Position numbers and translations under genes: made by a program
DNA from: Victivallis vadensis
GTDB taxonomy: Bacteria; Verrucomicrobiota; Lentisphaeria; Victivallales; Victivallaceae
Direction: 5' to 3'
Assembly: GCF_003096415.1 (NCBI RefSeq)
Contig: NZ_QEKH01000002.1
Location: forward strand, 62,001 to 126,000
DNA: 64,000 bases
Notes under the pieces: generated by a model
The model's database searches: none
The model's input: the letters and a program-made list of their open reading frames with translations, nothing else
What the model was told of the DNA's origin: nothing
In this document: one piece after another, positions 18,743 to 28,799 of the stretch
How positions within the stretch are numbered: the first letter of the stretch is position 1
How the letters are laid out: each line of letters begins with the position of its first letter

Positions 18743-19966
18743 ATGAGATTCATGGTGTTCCAGTTTCTGCGCGACCGGGCGAATTCGCTGGCCTTCGCCT
18801 GGACGATCAATTCGCTGGCGTATTCGATCGTCTATCCCTTTCTGCCGATCTATCTGCACAGCGAACGCGGCTACCCGATGACCACGGTGGGGTTGATTTT
18901 TCCGCTGATGGGAGCCGCGATCATCGTTTCGCCGCTGATTGCCGGAACCCTGACCGACCGGATCGGGCGGCGGCTGATGATGCAGTTCGGGCAGACCGGA
19001 CGGGCGGTGCTGTTCGCGGTGCTGGCGGTGATGGCATTCTGCCACGCGCCCTTCTGGCTGTTTGCGGCAGTGCTGATGGTCAACGCCGGAGTCGGGACCT
19101 TTTTTCAGGTCGGTTCGGACGCGTATCTTTCGGACATCTCCCGCCCCGAGGAGCGGCCGCGCATGTTCAGCCGCATCCGGATCGGCACCAACATCGGCTG
19201 GGCGCTGGGGCCGATGCTCGGCTCGTTCCTGATCGGTACGCCTTTCTGGCTGCTGTTTCTGCTGACCTGCGCACTTTGTCTCCTGGGAGCGTGGTACACC
19301 GGGCGCGTCTGCAAGCCGACGGTCCGCCATGCGGCTGCGGTTTCGGGGGCCGCGGCAAGGTTCACGGTGGGGCGGCTGCTTTCGGACCGGTGGCTGACCG
19401 GTACGCTCGGCTGCAGTTTCGTGCTGTTTCTGCTGACCAGCCAGCTCTATTCGGTGATGTCGGTGTACGCAACCGGGGTGGTCGGGATTTCGCCCAGCGC
19501 GCTCGGGCTGATCTATTCGCTGAACGGCTTCGCGATCATCGTGTTCCAGATGCCGATGACCTGGTTGCTGGAACGGTTCCGGCTGCTCTTTCCGGTCCGG
19601 CTGGTGGTCGGGGCGGCGCTGTATACCGCCGGTTACTTCTCGCTCGGCTTCGCGCAGAATGCCGGGATGATGGCCGTATCGGTGCTGACCATCACTCTCG
19701 GGGAAGCCGCGGTGATGCCGTCGGTCTACTCCGGCGTCAGCCGCCTCGCTCCCGCCGGCGGGACGGGGCGCTACATGGCGTCGCTGGAGCTGATCCGGGG
19801 CGTGGGGTACGCGGTCGGGCCGTTTCTGGGCGCGACGTTGTTCGATTGCTGGCCGGGGCGTCCACTGCTGCTGTGGGGGACGCTGTCGCTGCTCGGCGTC
19901 GCGGCGGCCTCCGGCTACGTGCTGCTCGCACGCAGGATGATTGCGACCAGATATTTACACTCATAA
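18743..19966 (+). CDS. Major facilitator superfamily transporter
   Basis: 407 residues with about 12 hydrophobic segments. The motif-A-like loop GTLTDRIGRRLMMQFG lies after the second segment, and a DISRPEERPRMFSRIRIGTNIGWALGP loop precedes segment five. This places it among the drug/sugar-efflux-like MFS proteins, but substrate cannot be read from sequence. Lying between two esterase-like genes on the same strand, it may move a sugar derivative or oligosaccharide. ATGs at 18743 and 18752 are both possible starts; neither has a strong ribosome site. Confidence 0.88.
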   Translation: MRFMVFQFLRDRANSLAFAWTINSLAYSIVYPFLPIYLHSERGYPMTTVGLIFPLMGAAIIVSPLIAGTLTDRIGRRLMMQFGQTGRAVLFAVLAVMAFCHAPFWLFAAVLMVNAGVGTFFQVGSDAYLSDISRPEERPRMFSRIRIGTNIGWALGPMLGSFLIGTPFWLLFLLTCALCLLGAWYTGRVCKPTVRHAAAVSGAAARFTVGRLLSDRWLTGTLGCSFVLFLLTSQLYSVMSVYATGVVGISPSALGLIYSLNGFAIIVFQMPMTWLLERFRLLFPVRLVVGAALYTAGYFSLGFAQNAGMMAVSVLTITLGEAAVMPSVYSGVSRLAPAGGTGRYMASLELIRGVGYAVGPFLGATLFDCWPGRPLLLWGTLSLLGVAAASGYVLLARRMIATRYLHS

Positions 19967-19987
19967 TTCAGGAAGGGTTCAGTTGTT

Positions 19988-20986
19988 ATGCGCATGAATG
20001 GATTCAAGGAGGTGCCGGAAGCCGTCGGGAAGTTCGCGTTTGAGAACTATCCGGACTACCCGTCGTGGCGCGCCGCAGCGCTGCCGGAACTGAAGCGGCT
20101 GCTCGGCTTCGACCGGTTGGAACGGTTGGAGCGCAAGCCGGTTGTGCCGGAGTCGCTGTGGAAGCGGAGGACTCCGCTCGGCACCATCGAAAAACTGCGT
20201 TTTTCACCGGAGGAGGGGGAGGAGGCCTGCATCTACATTTGTCTGCCGGAGCTGCCGCCGCCCTATAAAACCTTCATCTGTCTGCAGGGGCATTCCACCG
20301 GCATGCACAACTCCATCGCGGTGGAGTGGCAGGATGAAACCGTGCCGAAAGCGATCGAGGGCGACCGGGATTTCGCGATCGGCTGCCTGAAGCGCGGCAT
20401 CGCGGCGGTCTGCCTGGAGCAGCGCTATATGGGCGAACGCAGTTCCGATCCGGAACACCATCCCGCCTGCCTGCTGCCGACGCTTCAGAATCTGATGATC
20501 GGCCGGACCGCCATCGGCGACCGGGTCTACGACGTGGATCGCCTGATCGACTATCTGTACACGCGCGGCGACATCGACCGCACCCGGCTCGGCGTGATGG
20601 GAAATTCCGGCGGCGGGACGACCGGCATGTTCGCCGGGGCGGTGCTGGACCGGATCACCCATGTGATCGCGTCGTGCAGTTTTTCGTCGTTCCGGGGCAG
20701 CATCGGGTCGATGTTCCATTGCGCCTGCAATTACGTCCCCGGACTCCTGGAGTACGGCGAGAGCGCCGACGTGGTCGGCCTGACCGCCCCGAAACCGGTC
20801 GTGATCGTGAACGGCGATGCCGACGAAATCTTTCCGCTCGATGAGGCGGACCGCCAGTTCAGGCGGCTCGAAGCGGTCTACCGCGCCGCCGGGGCCGCCG
20901 GAAACTGCGTCCACGCGGTCGGCGGCGGCGGCCACCGCTTTTATGCGGCGGAGGCGTGGAGCGCGATGCTGCCGTTCTTTCAGTAG
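19988..20986 (+). CDS. Alpha/beta hydrolase (abhydrolase_7/acetyl-xylan-esterase-like)
   Basis: 332 residues. The motif GVMGNSGGGTTGMFAG gives the Ser nucleophile. PKPVVIVNGDADEIFPLDEA gives the acidic strand, and the final GGGGHRFYAAE gives the catalytic His. The strand FICLQGHSTGMH holds the oxyanion region. No signal peptide is visible, so it probably acts in the cytoplasm on an imported ester. It is 21 bases after the MFS gene, suggesting cotranscription, and its 3' end overlaps the convergent URO-D-like gene by 7 bases. It is a likely carbohydrate esterase; the exact family is uncertain. Confidence 0.85.
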   Translation: MRMNGFKEVPEAVGKFAFENYPDYPSWRAAALPELKRLLGFDRLERLERKPVVPESLWKRRTPLGTIEKLRFSPEEGEEACIYICLPELPPPYKTFICLQGHSTGMHNSIAVEWQDETVPKAIEGDRDFAIGCLKRGIAAVCLEQRYMGERSSDPEHHPACLLPTLQNLMIGRTAIGDRVYDVDRLIDYLYTRGDIDRTRLGVMGNSGGGTTGMFAGAVLDRITHVIASCSFSSFRGSIGSMFHCACNYVPGLLEYGESADVVGLTAPKPVVIVNGDADEIFPLDEADRQFRRLEAVYRAAGAAGNCVHAVGGGGHRFYAAEAWSAMLPFFQ

Positions 20987-22086
20987 ACGCACTCCTTGCA
21001 GGCGTCGGTGAAGGCTTTCAGGTTGGCGAGATCGCCGAAGAAAAAGTGATCCGACGGCGCGATGATGTAGCCGGCGTGGTCGCGGGTGGCTTCGAAGCAG
21101 TCGAACACCATCCGGCGGACCAGAGCCGGGTTGCCCCGCTCGAACCCGGCGTTCTGGTCGAAGCCGCCGATGAAAAAGAGCCGGTCGCCGACCCGTTTCG
21201 AGGCTTCCGCGAGGTTGCAGTCGCCGCCCATCGACGGCGGAGTCATGGTTTCGAGGCCGTCGGCGCCGGATTCCACGGCCAGTTCCAGCATCGGCATCAG
21301 GCCGCCGCAGAAGTGGTTGACCACCTTGAGGCCGATTTCATGGAAAAGCCGGTTCTGGGCGGTGTCGTAAGGGAGGCCGAACTCCCGGTAGAACTCCGGG
21401 CTGATCACCGTGCTCGAACCGGCTCCGCCGCCGACTTCGACCATATCGGTGCGGGCGCCTTCCCAGAAACGGGTCGCCTTCAGGGTTTTGGCGAGGATTG
21501 CGTCGAGGATGTGGTGCAGTGTTTCCGGCTCGTCCATGCCGAGCAGGATCGCCTCCTGGGTGCCGAAGAGCGTGCAGAAGCTCTGCCACGGGCTGCCCTG
21601 TCCCGGTGAAAACGGATGGGAACGGACGATGCCGAGGTCGCCGAGCTTTTCTCGGACTCGGGCGATTTCACTGAGGTCGGCGCCGGATGGCTCCGGGCTG
21701 TAACGGTCCCACAGCTCGAAATCCGCAATTGTTTTGAGCAGCGGCTCGGTGTCCCACGCGGTGAACGCATTGCGCGAAACCACCTTGTGCAACGTGCCGC
21801 CCGGCGTGGTGATGAACTCCTCGTGGGTGTGGTTGCCGTCGGCGTCGGTGCCGAGGTCGACGGTTTTGACCTGCCATTTTTCGAGCGTTTTCGGCTCATA
21901 GCGGTAGGTCGGGCTGACGTAGATCGCGTAGTCGAAGCCGAGGCGGCGGTTGGCTTCGTACCAGTCGGCGCCGCCGAGATAGGTTTTCAGGTAGTAATCC
22001 ATCCAGCCGTGCACCTGGCAGGGGAGACGGTCGGGCCGTTTGTTGTCGAGAGCGGTCAGCATTCGTTCACGCGAGGTCATTGCCAT
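20980..22086 (-). CDS. Uroporphyrinogen decarboxylase (URO-D) family protein
   Basis: 368 residues. It has the family opening MTSRERMLTALDNKRPDRLP, the VNHFCGG segment near residue 255, and a GGFDQNAGFERGNPALVRRMV stretch. URO-D itself makes coproporphyrinogen, but many family members in anaerobes act as methyltransferases or have unknown roles. This one lacks the conserved N-terminal Arg-rich PVWxMRQAGR motif of HemE, so it is not a haem-pathway enzyme. It stands among sugar genes, as such proteins often do in Lentisphaerota. The start has GGAG 8 bases upstream. Confidence 0.88.
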   Translation of the reverse strand: MAMTSRERMLTALDNKRPDRLPCQVHGWMDYYLKTYLGGADWYEANRRLGFDYAIYVSPTYRYEPKTLEKWQVKTVDLGTDADGNHTHEEFITTPGGTLHKVVSRNAFTAWDTEPLLKTIADFELWDRYSPEPSGADLSEIARVREKLGDLGIVRSHPFSPGQGSPWQSFCTLFGTQEAILLGMDEPETLHHILDAILAKTLKATRFWEGARTDMVEVGGGAGSSTVISPEFYREFGLPYDTAQNRLFHEIGLKVVNHFCGGLMPMLELAVESGADGLETMTPPSMGGDCNLAEASKRVGDRLFFIGGFDQNAGFERGNPALVRRMVFDCFEATRDHAGYIIAPSDHFFFGDLANLKAFTDACKECVY

Positions 22087-22281
22087 GATAACATCTCCTG
22101 AAATTTATGATATTCCGGAACCGCATATCGCTTCTTTTACTTTGAATATAGCAGGGTTTCAGTAAAAGTATACGCGGCGGCACCGGATATCGCGCATTTT
22201 TATAGACCCGGCGCACACGGCGTTAATTTGGATAAAAACAGGGTTAAAATAAAAAAAAGTGGTAAAATTGCAAATTCAGGC

Positions 22282-22309
22282 TTGATAATAAACCAAAATA
22301 GGATATATT
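22282..22309 (+). promoter_or_regulatory. Candidate promoter of a short transcript
   Basis: TTGATA (22282-22287), 16-base spacer, TATATT (22304-22309) in an AT-rich stretch, pointing rightwards to a 23-codon ORF and a strong terminator at 22522-22555. Confidence 0.5.
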
Positions 22310-22352
22310 GAAACTTAGAGGAGCTTTGTAAGTCTTGAGGAGGATTTATAAA

Positions 22353-22424
22353 GTGGAGAAATTGCATAAATGGGAACTGAGACTGGAGCATCCTGTCGAA
22401 GCGGCCAAAGCAGGCTTTGCCTGA
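22353..22424 (+). CDS. Possible 23-residue peptide in a short terminated transcript
   Basis: A GTG start at 22353 follows GAGGAGG with 9 bases spacing, one of the best ribosome sites in the window. The peptide would be MEKLHKWELRLEHPVEAAKA then GFA, charged and helix-like. A second frame from the ATG at 22370 would give 42 residues but has a weaker site. The unit lies between a promoter at 22282 and a terminator at 22522-22555, so the RNA would be about 240 bases. It may be a small protein, a leader peptide or simply part of a non-coding RNA. No known family is recognised. Confidence 0.35.
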   Translation: MEKLHKWELRLEHPVEAAKAGFA

Positions 22425-22521
22425 CTTCCGCAAGTATGACGTTGGAGGTTCCGGTTGAATGGCCGGCTGCGAAACCTGTTCCGCACGGGAACTGGTGAAA
22501 TGCGGTTCCGGCGCGTTCCCC

Positions 22522-22555
22522 GGGGGAGTCTGCATAGGACTCCCCCTGATTTTTT
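22522..22555 (+). terminator. Strong intrinsic terminator of the short transcript
   Basis: A 9-bp perfect stem (22522-22530 with 22538-22546) and a 7-base loop are followed by TGA and then six T residues (22550-22555). The T tract lies only on the plus strand. The terminator therefore serves a rightward transcript, not the convergent GH2 gene ending at 22579. Confidence 0.85.
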
Positions 22556-22578
22556 CCGGTACAGAGGGAGCGGGCGGA

Positions 22579-24870
22579 TCACTCCCTTTCAAAGCCGTCC
22601 GCCGCATAACCGAGCAGCTTGAGCCAGCGGCGGAAGCGCGGCAGCTCGAAGGGGCGCGGCCCGGCGATATAGTGGTTGCGGCCCACCTCCGCATCGCCGG
22701 AAAGCCTGGTTTCGCTGAGCCACAGCGCCGGAGCGGCAGGCGCCGGGATTCCGGGAAGGCGCGCCGGCTCTCCGGCGGCACAGCTGAAGTCGGCGCGGAG
22801 CAGCACCTCGCCGCTTTCCCCGTCGCGGATCGTGACGACGCCCGACACCGGGCGGGAGGTGTCGTTGACCACGACCGGCCGGTGCACGCCTTGGGCCGCC
22901 TCGGTCACGATGGTGCAGACGTCGCGCTGGGAGGCTTTGATATAGGCGTAGGCGAGTTTCCGGCGGCCGTACCAGTCGACGACCGCGTCGGAGAGGATCG
23001 GCCAGCAGTCCCGCACGTTCCACCAGAGCAGCCCGCCGCGCCACTCCTTTTCGGAACGCCATTTCTCGATGAAGAACTTGTCCGCTTCGGCCTGGCTGAT
23101 CTGCGACGCGAGACAGAACTCCTCAAGCGTCTGCGGTTCGGAGTCGAAGAGCACCGCGATCTGGCGGGCCATCAGCGGGATACGGTAGTTGTAACCGTCT
23201 TCGCCGGGCATCGGACGCACCGCGCGGGTCAGCCACTGGTCGTTCTCGCGCCACGGCCACACCGCTTCCGGGTCAAGCATGTCGCGCATGGAAGCCGGGG
23301 AGGGGCAGCCGTGATAGCCGATCTCGCTGACGAAGTGGGCGTTGGACTTCATGTAGAAGTCGCCTTTGAAATCGTTGCGCGGCCCCCACAGGTGATCTTC
23401 CGGCTTGCGGCCGTGCGGCGCTCCTTCCGCGATCAGTTCCGGGGCGTAATAAGGGGAGCTCGGCAGGTAGTCGCGCACCGGGTCGAACGTCTGCACCGCC
23501 TGTGCCAGCACTTCGCGGCTGAGTTTGTCCCACCGGTTCGGGTCGGATTTCAGCGGCCCCCAGTCGAAACCGGCCGAATCGATCTCGTTGTTGCCCGCCC
23601 ACAGCGCCAGCGACGGATGGTTGCGCAGCTTGCGGATGATGAATTCCGCCTCGGCGCGGATCGCGTCGCAGAATTCGCGGTCCTGCGGATACAGGAAGCA
23701 GGCCAGGGAGAAATCCTGCCAGACCAGCACTCCGTTCGCGTCGCAAAGCTCGAAGAAGGCATGATCCTCGTAGACGTTGCCGCCCCAGCAGCGCAACATG
23801 TTGCAGTTGAGGTCGAGCGCCATGGCAAAGGTCTCCTCAAGCCGCGCGGCGTCGCGGCTGTGCAGCGCGTCGAGCGGCACCCAGTTGCTCCCTTTGATGT
23901 AGATCCGGCGGTCGTTCACGTAAAAGGAGAAGTCCCCTTTGCCGGGGCCGCCGGTCACGGCGGTGCGGCTGAGGCGGACGGTGCGGATACCGATCCGCTG
24001 CCGGTCCTCCGCCAGTATCCGGCCGGATTCGTCGAACAGCCGCAGTTCGGCTTCGTAGCGGTCGGGACGGCCGGAGCCGCGCGGCCACCAGAACCGGGCG
24101 TCGGTCAGTTCGATCACCTGCTTGCCGTGGGTGGAGAACAGCGGCCGGACACTCTCGAAGGCGGTTTCCCCGTCATGGGAGAGCCGGATGGAGAGGCGGA
24201 ATTTTCGCCACTCGGCGCAGCCGGGAATCAGGTCCCACGCCAGCAGCACTTTGGCGCGGGACGAATCCGGGTCCGCTTCCAGCGTGGCCCAGTAGATGTC
24301 GCGGAATGCGGTTGCCGGGACGGTTTCGAGGCGGACGCCGCGCCAGATCCCCGCCGATACGAGCCGCGGCGCGATGTCCCAGCCGTACATGTGCGGCGCT
24401 TTGCGCACCCGCAGCGACTCCCAGTTTCCCGGAAAGGCGTTCTCCGACGGCGACGGCGGGAGCCGCCGTCCCTCCGCGACCGCCGGAGCGATCGCCACTT
24501 CCAGGCGGTTCTCCCCGGCGACGGCCAGTCCGGTCACGTCGAAGGCGTGCGCGATCAGCATATTGGCGGCCCGCCCCGCCTCGACGCCGTTCAGCCGGAT
24601 GGTCGCAAAACAGTCGATCCCGTCGAAGACCAGCCGGAGCCGTTCCGCCGGAAGTGCATCGAGGCGGAAAACGGTCTCATACAGCCATTCGCACTCCTCG
24701 AATTCAAGCGCCCGGTAGACGTTGTTGCCGCGCGTGAGGTCGGGGAGGACGCCCGCACGCATCAGGTCGAGTTCGACGTTGCCGGGGACTTCGGCGGGGA
24801 TTTCGCTCCATTCATCGCCGGGCTTGCGGTACTTCAGGCGCCAGGCGCCGTTGAGGTTCCATGTATTCAT
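22579..24870 (-). CDS. GH2 beta-mannosidase
   Basis: 763 residues. The N-terminal jelly-roll (WNLNGAWRLKYRKPGDEWSE, then VPGNVELDL) and the immunoglobulin-like domain lead to a barrel with the acid/base E429 in WAGNNEID and the nucleophile E516 in VSEIGYHG. The segment KGSNWVPLDAL and the WGGNVYEDHAFFE run are typical of GH2 beta-mannosidases, which remove terminal beta-mannose from mannan oligosaccharides or glycoprotein cores. No signal peptide is present, so it is cytoplasmic. It has its own promoter at 24912-24940. Confidence 0.92.
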   Translation of the reverse strand: MNTWNLNGAWRLKYRKPGDEWSEIPAEVPGNVELDLMRAGVLPDLTRGNNVYRALEFEECEWLYETVFRLDALPAERLRLVFDGIDCFATIRLNGVEAGRAANMLIAHAFDVTGLAVAGENRLEVAIAPAVAEGRRLPPSPSENAFPGNWESLRVRKAPHMYGWDIAPRLVSAGIWRGVRLETVPATAFRDIYWATLEADPDSSRAKVLLAWDLIPGCAEWRKFRLSIRLSHDGETAFESVRPLFSTHGKQVIELTDARFWWPRGSGRPDRYEAELRLFDESGRILAEDRQRIGIRTVRLSRTAVTGGPGKGDFSFYVNDRRIYIKGSNWVPLDALHSRDAARLEETFAMALDLNCNMLRCWGGNVYEDHAFFELCDANGVLVWQDFSLACFLYPQDREFCDAIRAEAEFIIRKLRNHPSLALWAGNNEIDSAGFDWGPLKSDPNRWDKLSREVLAQAVQTFDPVRDYLPSSPYYAPELIAEGAPHGRKPEDHLWGPRNDFKGDFYMKSNAHFVSEIGYHGCPSPASMRDMLDPEAVWPWRENDQWLTRAVRPMPGEDGYNYRIPLMARQIAVLFDSEPQTLEEFCLASQISQAEADKFFIEKWRSEKEWRGGLLWWNVRDCWPILSDAVVDWYGRRKLAYAYIKASQRDVCTIVTEAAQGVHRPVVVNDTSRPVSGVVTIRDGESGEVLLRADFSCAAGEPARLPGIPAPAAPALWLSETRLSGDAEVGRNHYIAGPRPFELPRFRRWLKLLGYAADGFERE

Positions 24871-24911
24871 TTCGTTCTTCTCCGGGATTGTGAAAATATG
24901 ATTTGTATTAT

Positions 24912-24940
24912 ATTATAATACATTTTATCGCAAATGGCAA
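24912..24940 (-). promoter_or_regulatory. Promoter of the GH2 gene
   Basis: On the minus strand, TTGCCA (24935-24940), 17-base spacer and TATAAT (24912-24917), followed by a leader of about 35 bases. Confidence 0.7.
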
Positions 24941-24968
24941 GAGCCGGAAGGAGGAAAAAGCGGAGTTT

Positions 24969-27900
24969 TTACGGAATATTCCGAGGAGGAGCTTCCTCCA
25001 CCCGTTCGAGGATGATGTGGAAGGTGCTGCCGCGGCCGGGGGCGCTGTCGAGTTCGATCCGGCCGCCCATCTTTTCCGCGAGGCGGCGGGAGATGGCCAG
25101 TCCGAGGCCCGCTCCGTCATGGCTCCGGGAGGCGGTGGCGCGGTGATCCTCTGCCTGTTCGAAGGGCTGGAAGATCCGCTCGTGCAAAGCGGCGGGGATG
25201 CCCGGCCCGTTGTCGGCGACGGAGATGCGCAACTGCCGGAAGCCGTCCGGCGCGGAGGTTGATTCGAGGCGGACGGCGATCCGCCCGTTGCGGGTGAATT
25301 TGACCGCATTGCCGACCAGGTTGATCAGGATCCGGCGCAACCGGATGCGGTCGAGCAGCAGCAGGGGCGGCGGCTCCGGGATTTCCGGCTCCAGCCGGTC
25401 GGAGCGTTCGAGCGCCCGCTGCCGGAACATATCCAGCACCTCGCCGATCAGCCTGCCCGCGTCGGTGGACTGCCGGCGGATATCGACCTGATCGGCTTCG
25501 AGCCGGGAGAGTTCGAGCACGTCGTCGACCAGCGTCAGCAGCGTGTTGCCCGCCGCGTGGATCGCCTTCACACCGGCGGAACGTTCCGCTTCGGGCAGGT
25601 CGGGGAAGCCGAGCAGTTCGCTGCAGCCGATCACCGCATTGAGCGGGGTGCGGAATTCATGGCTCATGGTGGCGAGGAAACTGCTTTTCGCGCGGTTGGC
25701 CGCCTGCGCCGCCTCCAGCGCCTGCTCCAGCTTGCGGCGGTTGGCGTTGAATTCGGTGATGTCGACCGCGCTTTCGAGGACGTTGGCGAAGTTGCCGTCG
25801 CGATCGAACAGCGCGGCGGCGGTGAACAGATACTCCCGGCCGCCGATGCGGAACTCCTTCTGGTGGGGCTGAAGGTCCCGGCGGCAGGCGGCGACCAGGC
25901 ACTCGCCGCCGACGCAGCCGCAGCCGCAATCGCAGCGGGAGGACTCGGCGGGCTGTTCGAGCATTTGCGACGCGCTCCGGTTGAGCCGCAGCCGTTTCCC
26001 CTGCGCGTCGAAAAACAGGATCGGGACCTGGATGTTGTCGAGGATCAGTTGCTTTTCATACTCGTTGTGTTCGAGTTCGCGGGTGTGCTCGCGGCGGATC
26101 AGCGAGAGTTCCACCAGATTGGCGGCGGCGCGCATGATCTGGCGGCTGGATTCGGTGAAAGCGTAAGGCTTGCGCAGATAATCGACCGCGATACCGCCCC
26201 ACAGCTCGCCACGGAACCGGATGCCGGCCACGATCACCGATTTCAGGCCGGTTTGCTGCAGGTAGCCGCGGACATCGGCGAAGGGGCCGCTCCCCTCCGG
26301 GGTGGAGAGGTCGTCGCCGCAGGCGATTTCATGGTTTTCGAGCAGTTTGAACCACTCGGTCTGCAGGAAGTCCGCCGGAAATGGATAGACGCCGTCGGGG
26401 TTGTGGAAATGTTCGATCCCGAAGTCGCAGTAGTCGAACCGGCGGCGGATCACCCCCGCTTCGCGGTCCAGCTTGAATACGCAGCAGCGGTCGGCGTGGG
26501 ACTGAGCCACGATGATCTGCAGAATCCGGTTCAGGGACTCCTGATAGTCGGTGTGCAGCACCAGCAGCGAGAGGCAGGAGTTGATGATCCGCTCCTGATT
26601 GATATGCAGCTCCAGCTCCGCGATCAGGTTGCGCCGTTCTTCCTCCAGCCGGGTCTGCTCGGTGATGTCCAGGAAAATGGAGAGCAGCAGCTGTCCGCCG
26701 TCGCCGAGTTCCACTCTGGTGCGGAAAGTCTTGAATTCATGGCGGACGCCCTCCCGGTCGGTATAGAAATCATTGGCGGTCACGACTCCGTCCGCCGCCA
26801 TCGCTTCGCGGTCGTGACGGTGGAAACTTTCGAGGTCGACGGTGTCGCCGAGCAGTTCGTCCGTGGTCCGTCCGATCGCGGCGGCGGCGGAGATGCCGGT
26901 GATACGCCCGGCGGCATTGTTCCAGATCCGGCAGCGGAATCCGTCGTCGGGGTCCTTGGCGATCACGCAGAGGGGAAGGTGGTTCAGCACCGCGTTGAGC
27001 AGGCGGTTGGCTTCAGAGAGCTGCTTGCGGCTGAGCTGCAATTCGCTGACGTCGACGCAGCTGCCGAGCAGCAGCCGCCTGCCGCTCCGGAGGGTCAGCG
27101 GGGATTTCAGCGTATGCACCCAGCGGAGCCGGTTGTTGCGGGTCAGGAACTGTTCGAACACATCCAGCGGCCTGCCGGATTCGATCACCTGCCGGTCCTC
27201 CTCCACGAACTTCCGGGCGAATTCGGGACGGTGGAACTCGAAATCGGTCCGGTTCAGGATCTCCTCCTCGCTGAAGCCGAGCATCCGGAAATAGGCCTGG
27301 TTGGCCATGATGTGGCGGTTGCCGTCGTCGTAGTCCTTCACGAATACCGCGCAGGGGAGGTTGTCGAGCACTCGCTGGAGCAGGCTGTTGCTGTCCATAT
27401 AGCGGATTTCGCTTTCGCGCGTGGCGGTCACGTCCTGCAGGATGCCGTAGATGCCCGGCTGGATGCCGTCGCCGGCGGGGATCCGCACCGCGTGCAACTG
27501 GAAGTAGCGCGGAGCGCCGGAGCAATCGGAGCGGACCAGCATTTTCAGCTCCGGCCGCCGTTCCGCCATGAAAACGCGCCACGCCTGCTGCTGGCGGTCG
27601 GCGTCCTCCGGGACCAGCCATTCCGCAGCGGGAACGGGCCTGCCGTCCCGTCGCGGCCAGTATTTTTCCGCGACCGGAACGGTGATCTCGCCGTCGGCGG
27701 TGCATTTGAAGTAGCCGATGTCGGCGATTCCGGCGGCGATGTTCAGCAGGCTGTTGCTGACATAGAGCTGCTGGCGCTGTTCGTATTCGCGGGTGATGTC
27801 GCGGAAGACCAATACCGCGCCGGTTACGGCGCCCTCCTTGTCGCGGATCAGCGAAACAGTGTCGGAGAAGTGAATCCGCCTGCCGTCCGGGGTCGCGAAC

Positions 27901-28628
27901 ATCGAATGTTCGGGCAGCGGGATGACCTTGCCGGTTTTCAGCGTCTCCAGCAATGGCGAGGGAACCGCCTTCCCGGTGAGGGCATTGAAGACCGGGATGA
28001 TTTCCGGCAGAAGTTTGCCGATAACTTTGGAAGTTTCGTAACCGGCCATGCGGGCGGCGGCCGGATTCATCAGGGTGATGCGTCCGGTCTCATCGGTGAC
28101 GATTACGCCGTCGCCGAGCGCCTCAAGGGTCAGCCGGGCGCCCTCTTCCATCCGGGCCAGCGTGGCGCGGGCCCGGTCCAGCTCTTCCGCCCGGAACACT
28201 GTCCAGAACACGGCTTCGACGCCGAAAACCGCCTGCGGCAGAGGCTGTAATTCCACTTGTACCGTTCCGCTGGCGCTTTCACAGCAAAAGGAGAGCGCCC
28301 GGCCGGAGAGGAAAACTTTGCCGAGTGCCGGGCTGAATTCAGTGGAGACGCTCCGGTCGAGATCAAAGAGGCGGTCGCCGGAGAGGGCGGCGCGCGCATT
28401 CCGGTTCCGGAACAGCAATTTGCCGGAACGGTCGACCACTCCGGCAAGGCCGGGAAGTTCATCGCAGAGCGCCGAAAAACGCCGCAGGGCGTTGGAGCCG
28501 GTGCGCTGCCGCCGCACGATGCCGCCGAGCAGCAGCGAAGTCAGCAGGAAAAAAAGAGCGAACCACCAGCCGGCGTCGGCCGGCGGGAGTGCGGCAGAGA
28601 TGGTTCCGGCCCAGACTGTTCCCGGCAT
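24969..28628 (-). CDS. Multi-PAS/GAF sensor histidine kinase
   Basis: 1219 residues from the ATG at 28628 (MPGTVWAG), preferred because GGAGG lies 8 bases upstream. One membrane segment (about 20-40, [18 protein letters not shown]) anchors it. Then come about five PAS-like domains (roughly 60-150, 170-290, 300-410, 420-535, 545-665) and a GAF-like domain (about 690-840). A sixth PAS (about 850-960) carries six Cys within 16 residues ([17 protein letters not shown]). The kinase core has the H-box [16 protein letters not shown], an N-box [10 protein letters not shown], and G-boxes DNGPGIP and GAGLGLAI. No receiver domain is present, so the partner regulator is elsewhere. The signal is unknown; the Cys cluster suggests redox or metal sensing (inference). 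It has its own promoter at 28685-28712. Confidence 0.9.
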   Translation of the reverse strand: MPGTVWAGTISAALPPADAGWWFALFFLLTSLLLGGIVRRQRTGSNALRRFSALCDELPGLAGVVDRSGKLLFRNRNARAALSGDRLFDLDRSVSTEFSPALGKVFLSGRALSFCCESASGTVQVELQPLPQAVFGVEAVFWTVFRAEELDRARATLARMEEGARLTLEALGDGVIVTDETGRITLMNPAAARMAGYETSKVIGKLLPEIIPVFNALTGKAVPSPLLETLKTGKVIPLPEHSMFATPDGRRIHFSDTVSLIRDKEGAVTGAVLVFRDITREYEQRQQLYVSNSLLNIAAGIADIGYFKCTADGEITVPVAEKYWPRRDGRPVPAAEWLVPEDADRQQQAWRVFMAERRPELKMLVRSDCSGAPRYFQLHAVRIPAGDGIQPGIYGILQDVTATRESEIRYMDSNSLLQRVLDNLPCAVFVKDYDDGNRHIMANQAYFRMLGFSEEEILNRTDFEFHRPEFARKFVEEDRQVIESGRPLDVFEQFLTRNNRLRWVHTLKSPLTLRSGRRLLLGSCVDVSELQLSRKQLSEANRLLNAVLNHLPLCVIAKDPDDGFRCRIWNNAAGRITGISAAAAIGRTTDELLGDTVDLESFHRHDREAMAADGVVTANDFYTDREGVRHEFKTFRTRVELGDGGQLLLSIFLDITEQTRLEEERRNLIAELELHINQERIINSCLSLLVLHTDYQESLNRILQIIVAQSHADRCCVFKLDREAGVIRRRFDYCDFGIEHFHNPDGVYPFPADFLQTEWFKLLENHEIACGDDLSTPEGSGPFADVRGYLQQTGLKSVIVAGIRFRGELWGGIAVDYLRKPYAFTESSRQIMRAAANLVELSLIRREHTRELEHNEYEKQLILDNIQVPILFFDAQGKRLRLNRSASQMLEQPAESSRCDCGCGCVGGECLVAACRRDLQPHQKEFRIGGREYLFTAAALFDRDGNFANVLESAVDITEFNANRRKLEQALEAAQAANRAKSSFLATMSHEFRTPLNAVIGCSELLGFPDLPEAERSAGVKAIHAAGNTLLTLVDDVLELSRLEADQVDIRRQSTDAGRLIGEVLDMFRQRALERSDRLEPEIPEPPPLLLLDRIRLRRILINLVGNAVKFTRNGRIAVRLESTSAPDGFRQLRISVADNGPGIPAALHERIFQPFEQAEDHRATASRSHDGAGLGLAISRRLAEKMGGRIELDSAPGRGSTFHIILERVEEAPPRNIP

Positions 28629-28684
28629 AAATGGTTCCTCCGAATCTCCGGAACGGGGTTTGGCGTCAGATTGCAATCCGAATT

Positions 28685-28712
28685 AACATATCATCGCAAT
28701 ACGGAAATGCAA
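28685..28712 (-). promoter_or_regulatory. Promoter of the histidine kinase gene
   Basis: On the minus strand, TTGCAT (28707-28712), 16-base spacer and TATGTT (28685-28690). Confidence 0.55.
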
Positions 28713-28767
28713 GTTTTCCCCCGGTGAAAGGCCGGTGAAACGGCAAAGCGCCGCTGCCGGGGCGGTT

Positions 28768-28794
28768 CAGGCCGCGCGCTCCCGGCGCGGCCTG
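28768..28794. terminator. GC-rich hairpin after the FAD oxidoreductase gene
   Basis: A perfect 10-bp stem with a 7-base loop lies 6 bases past the FAD oxidoreductase stop (28800). There is no T tract, so it may act as an RNA-stabilising or weak termination structure. Confidence 0.45.
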
Positions 28795-28799
28795 CGCGG

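Noticed and set aside
22459-24918. An 819-codon plus-strand frame over the GH2 gene
   Set aside because: It mirrors the GH2 beta-mannosidase, which has both catalytic Glu motifs. The antisense protein is low-complexity and lacks motifs.
25557-28250. An 897-codon plus-strand frame over the histidine kinase
   Set aside because: Shadow of a gene with complete PAS, GAF, HisKA and HATPase motifs.
28629-28676. A 16-residue longer N-terminus for the histidine kinase
   Set aside because: The ATG at 28628 has GGAGG at good spacing, whereas the upstream codons overlap that ribosome site.
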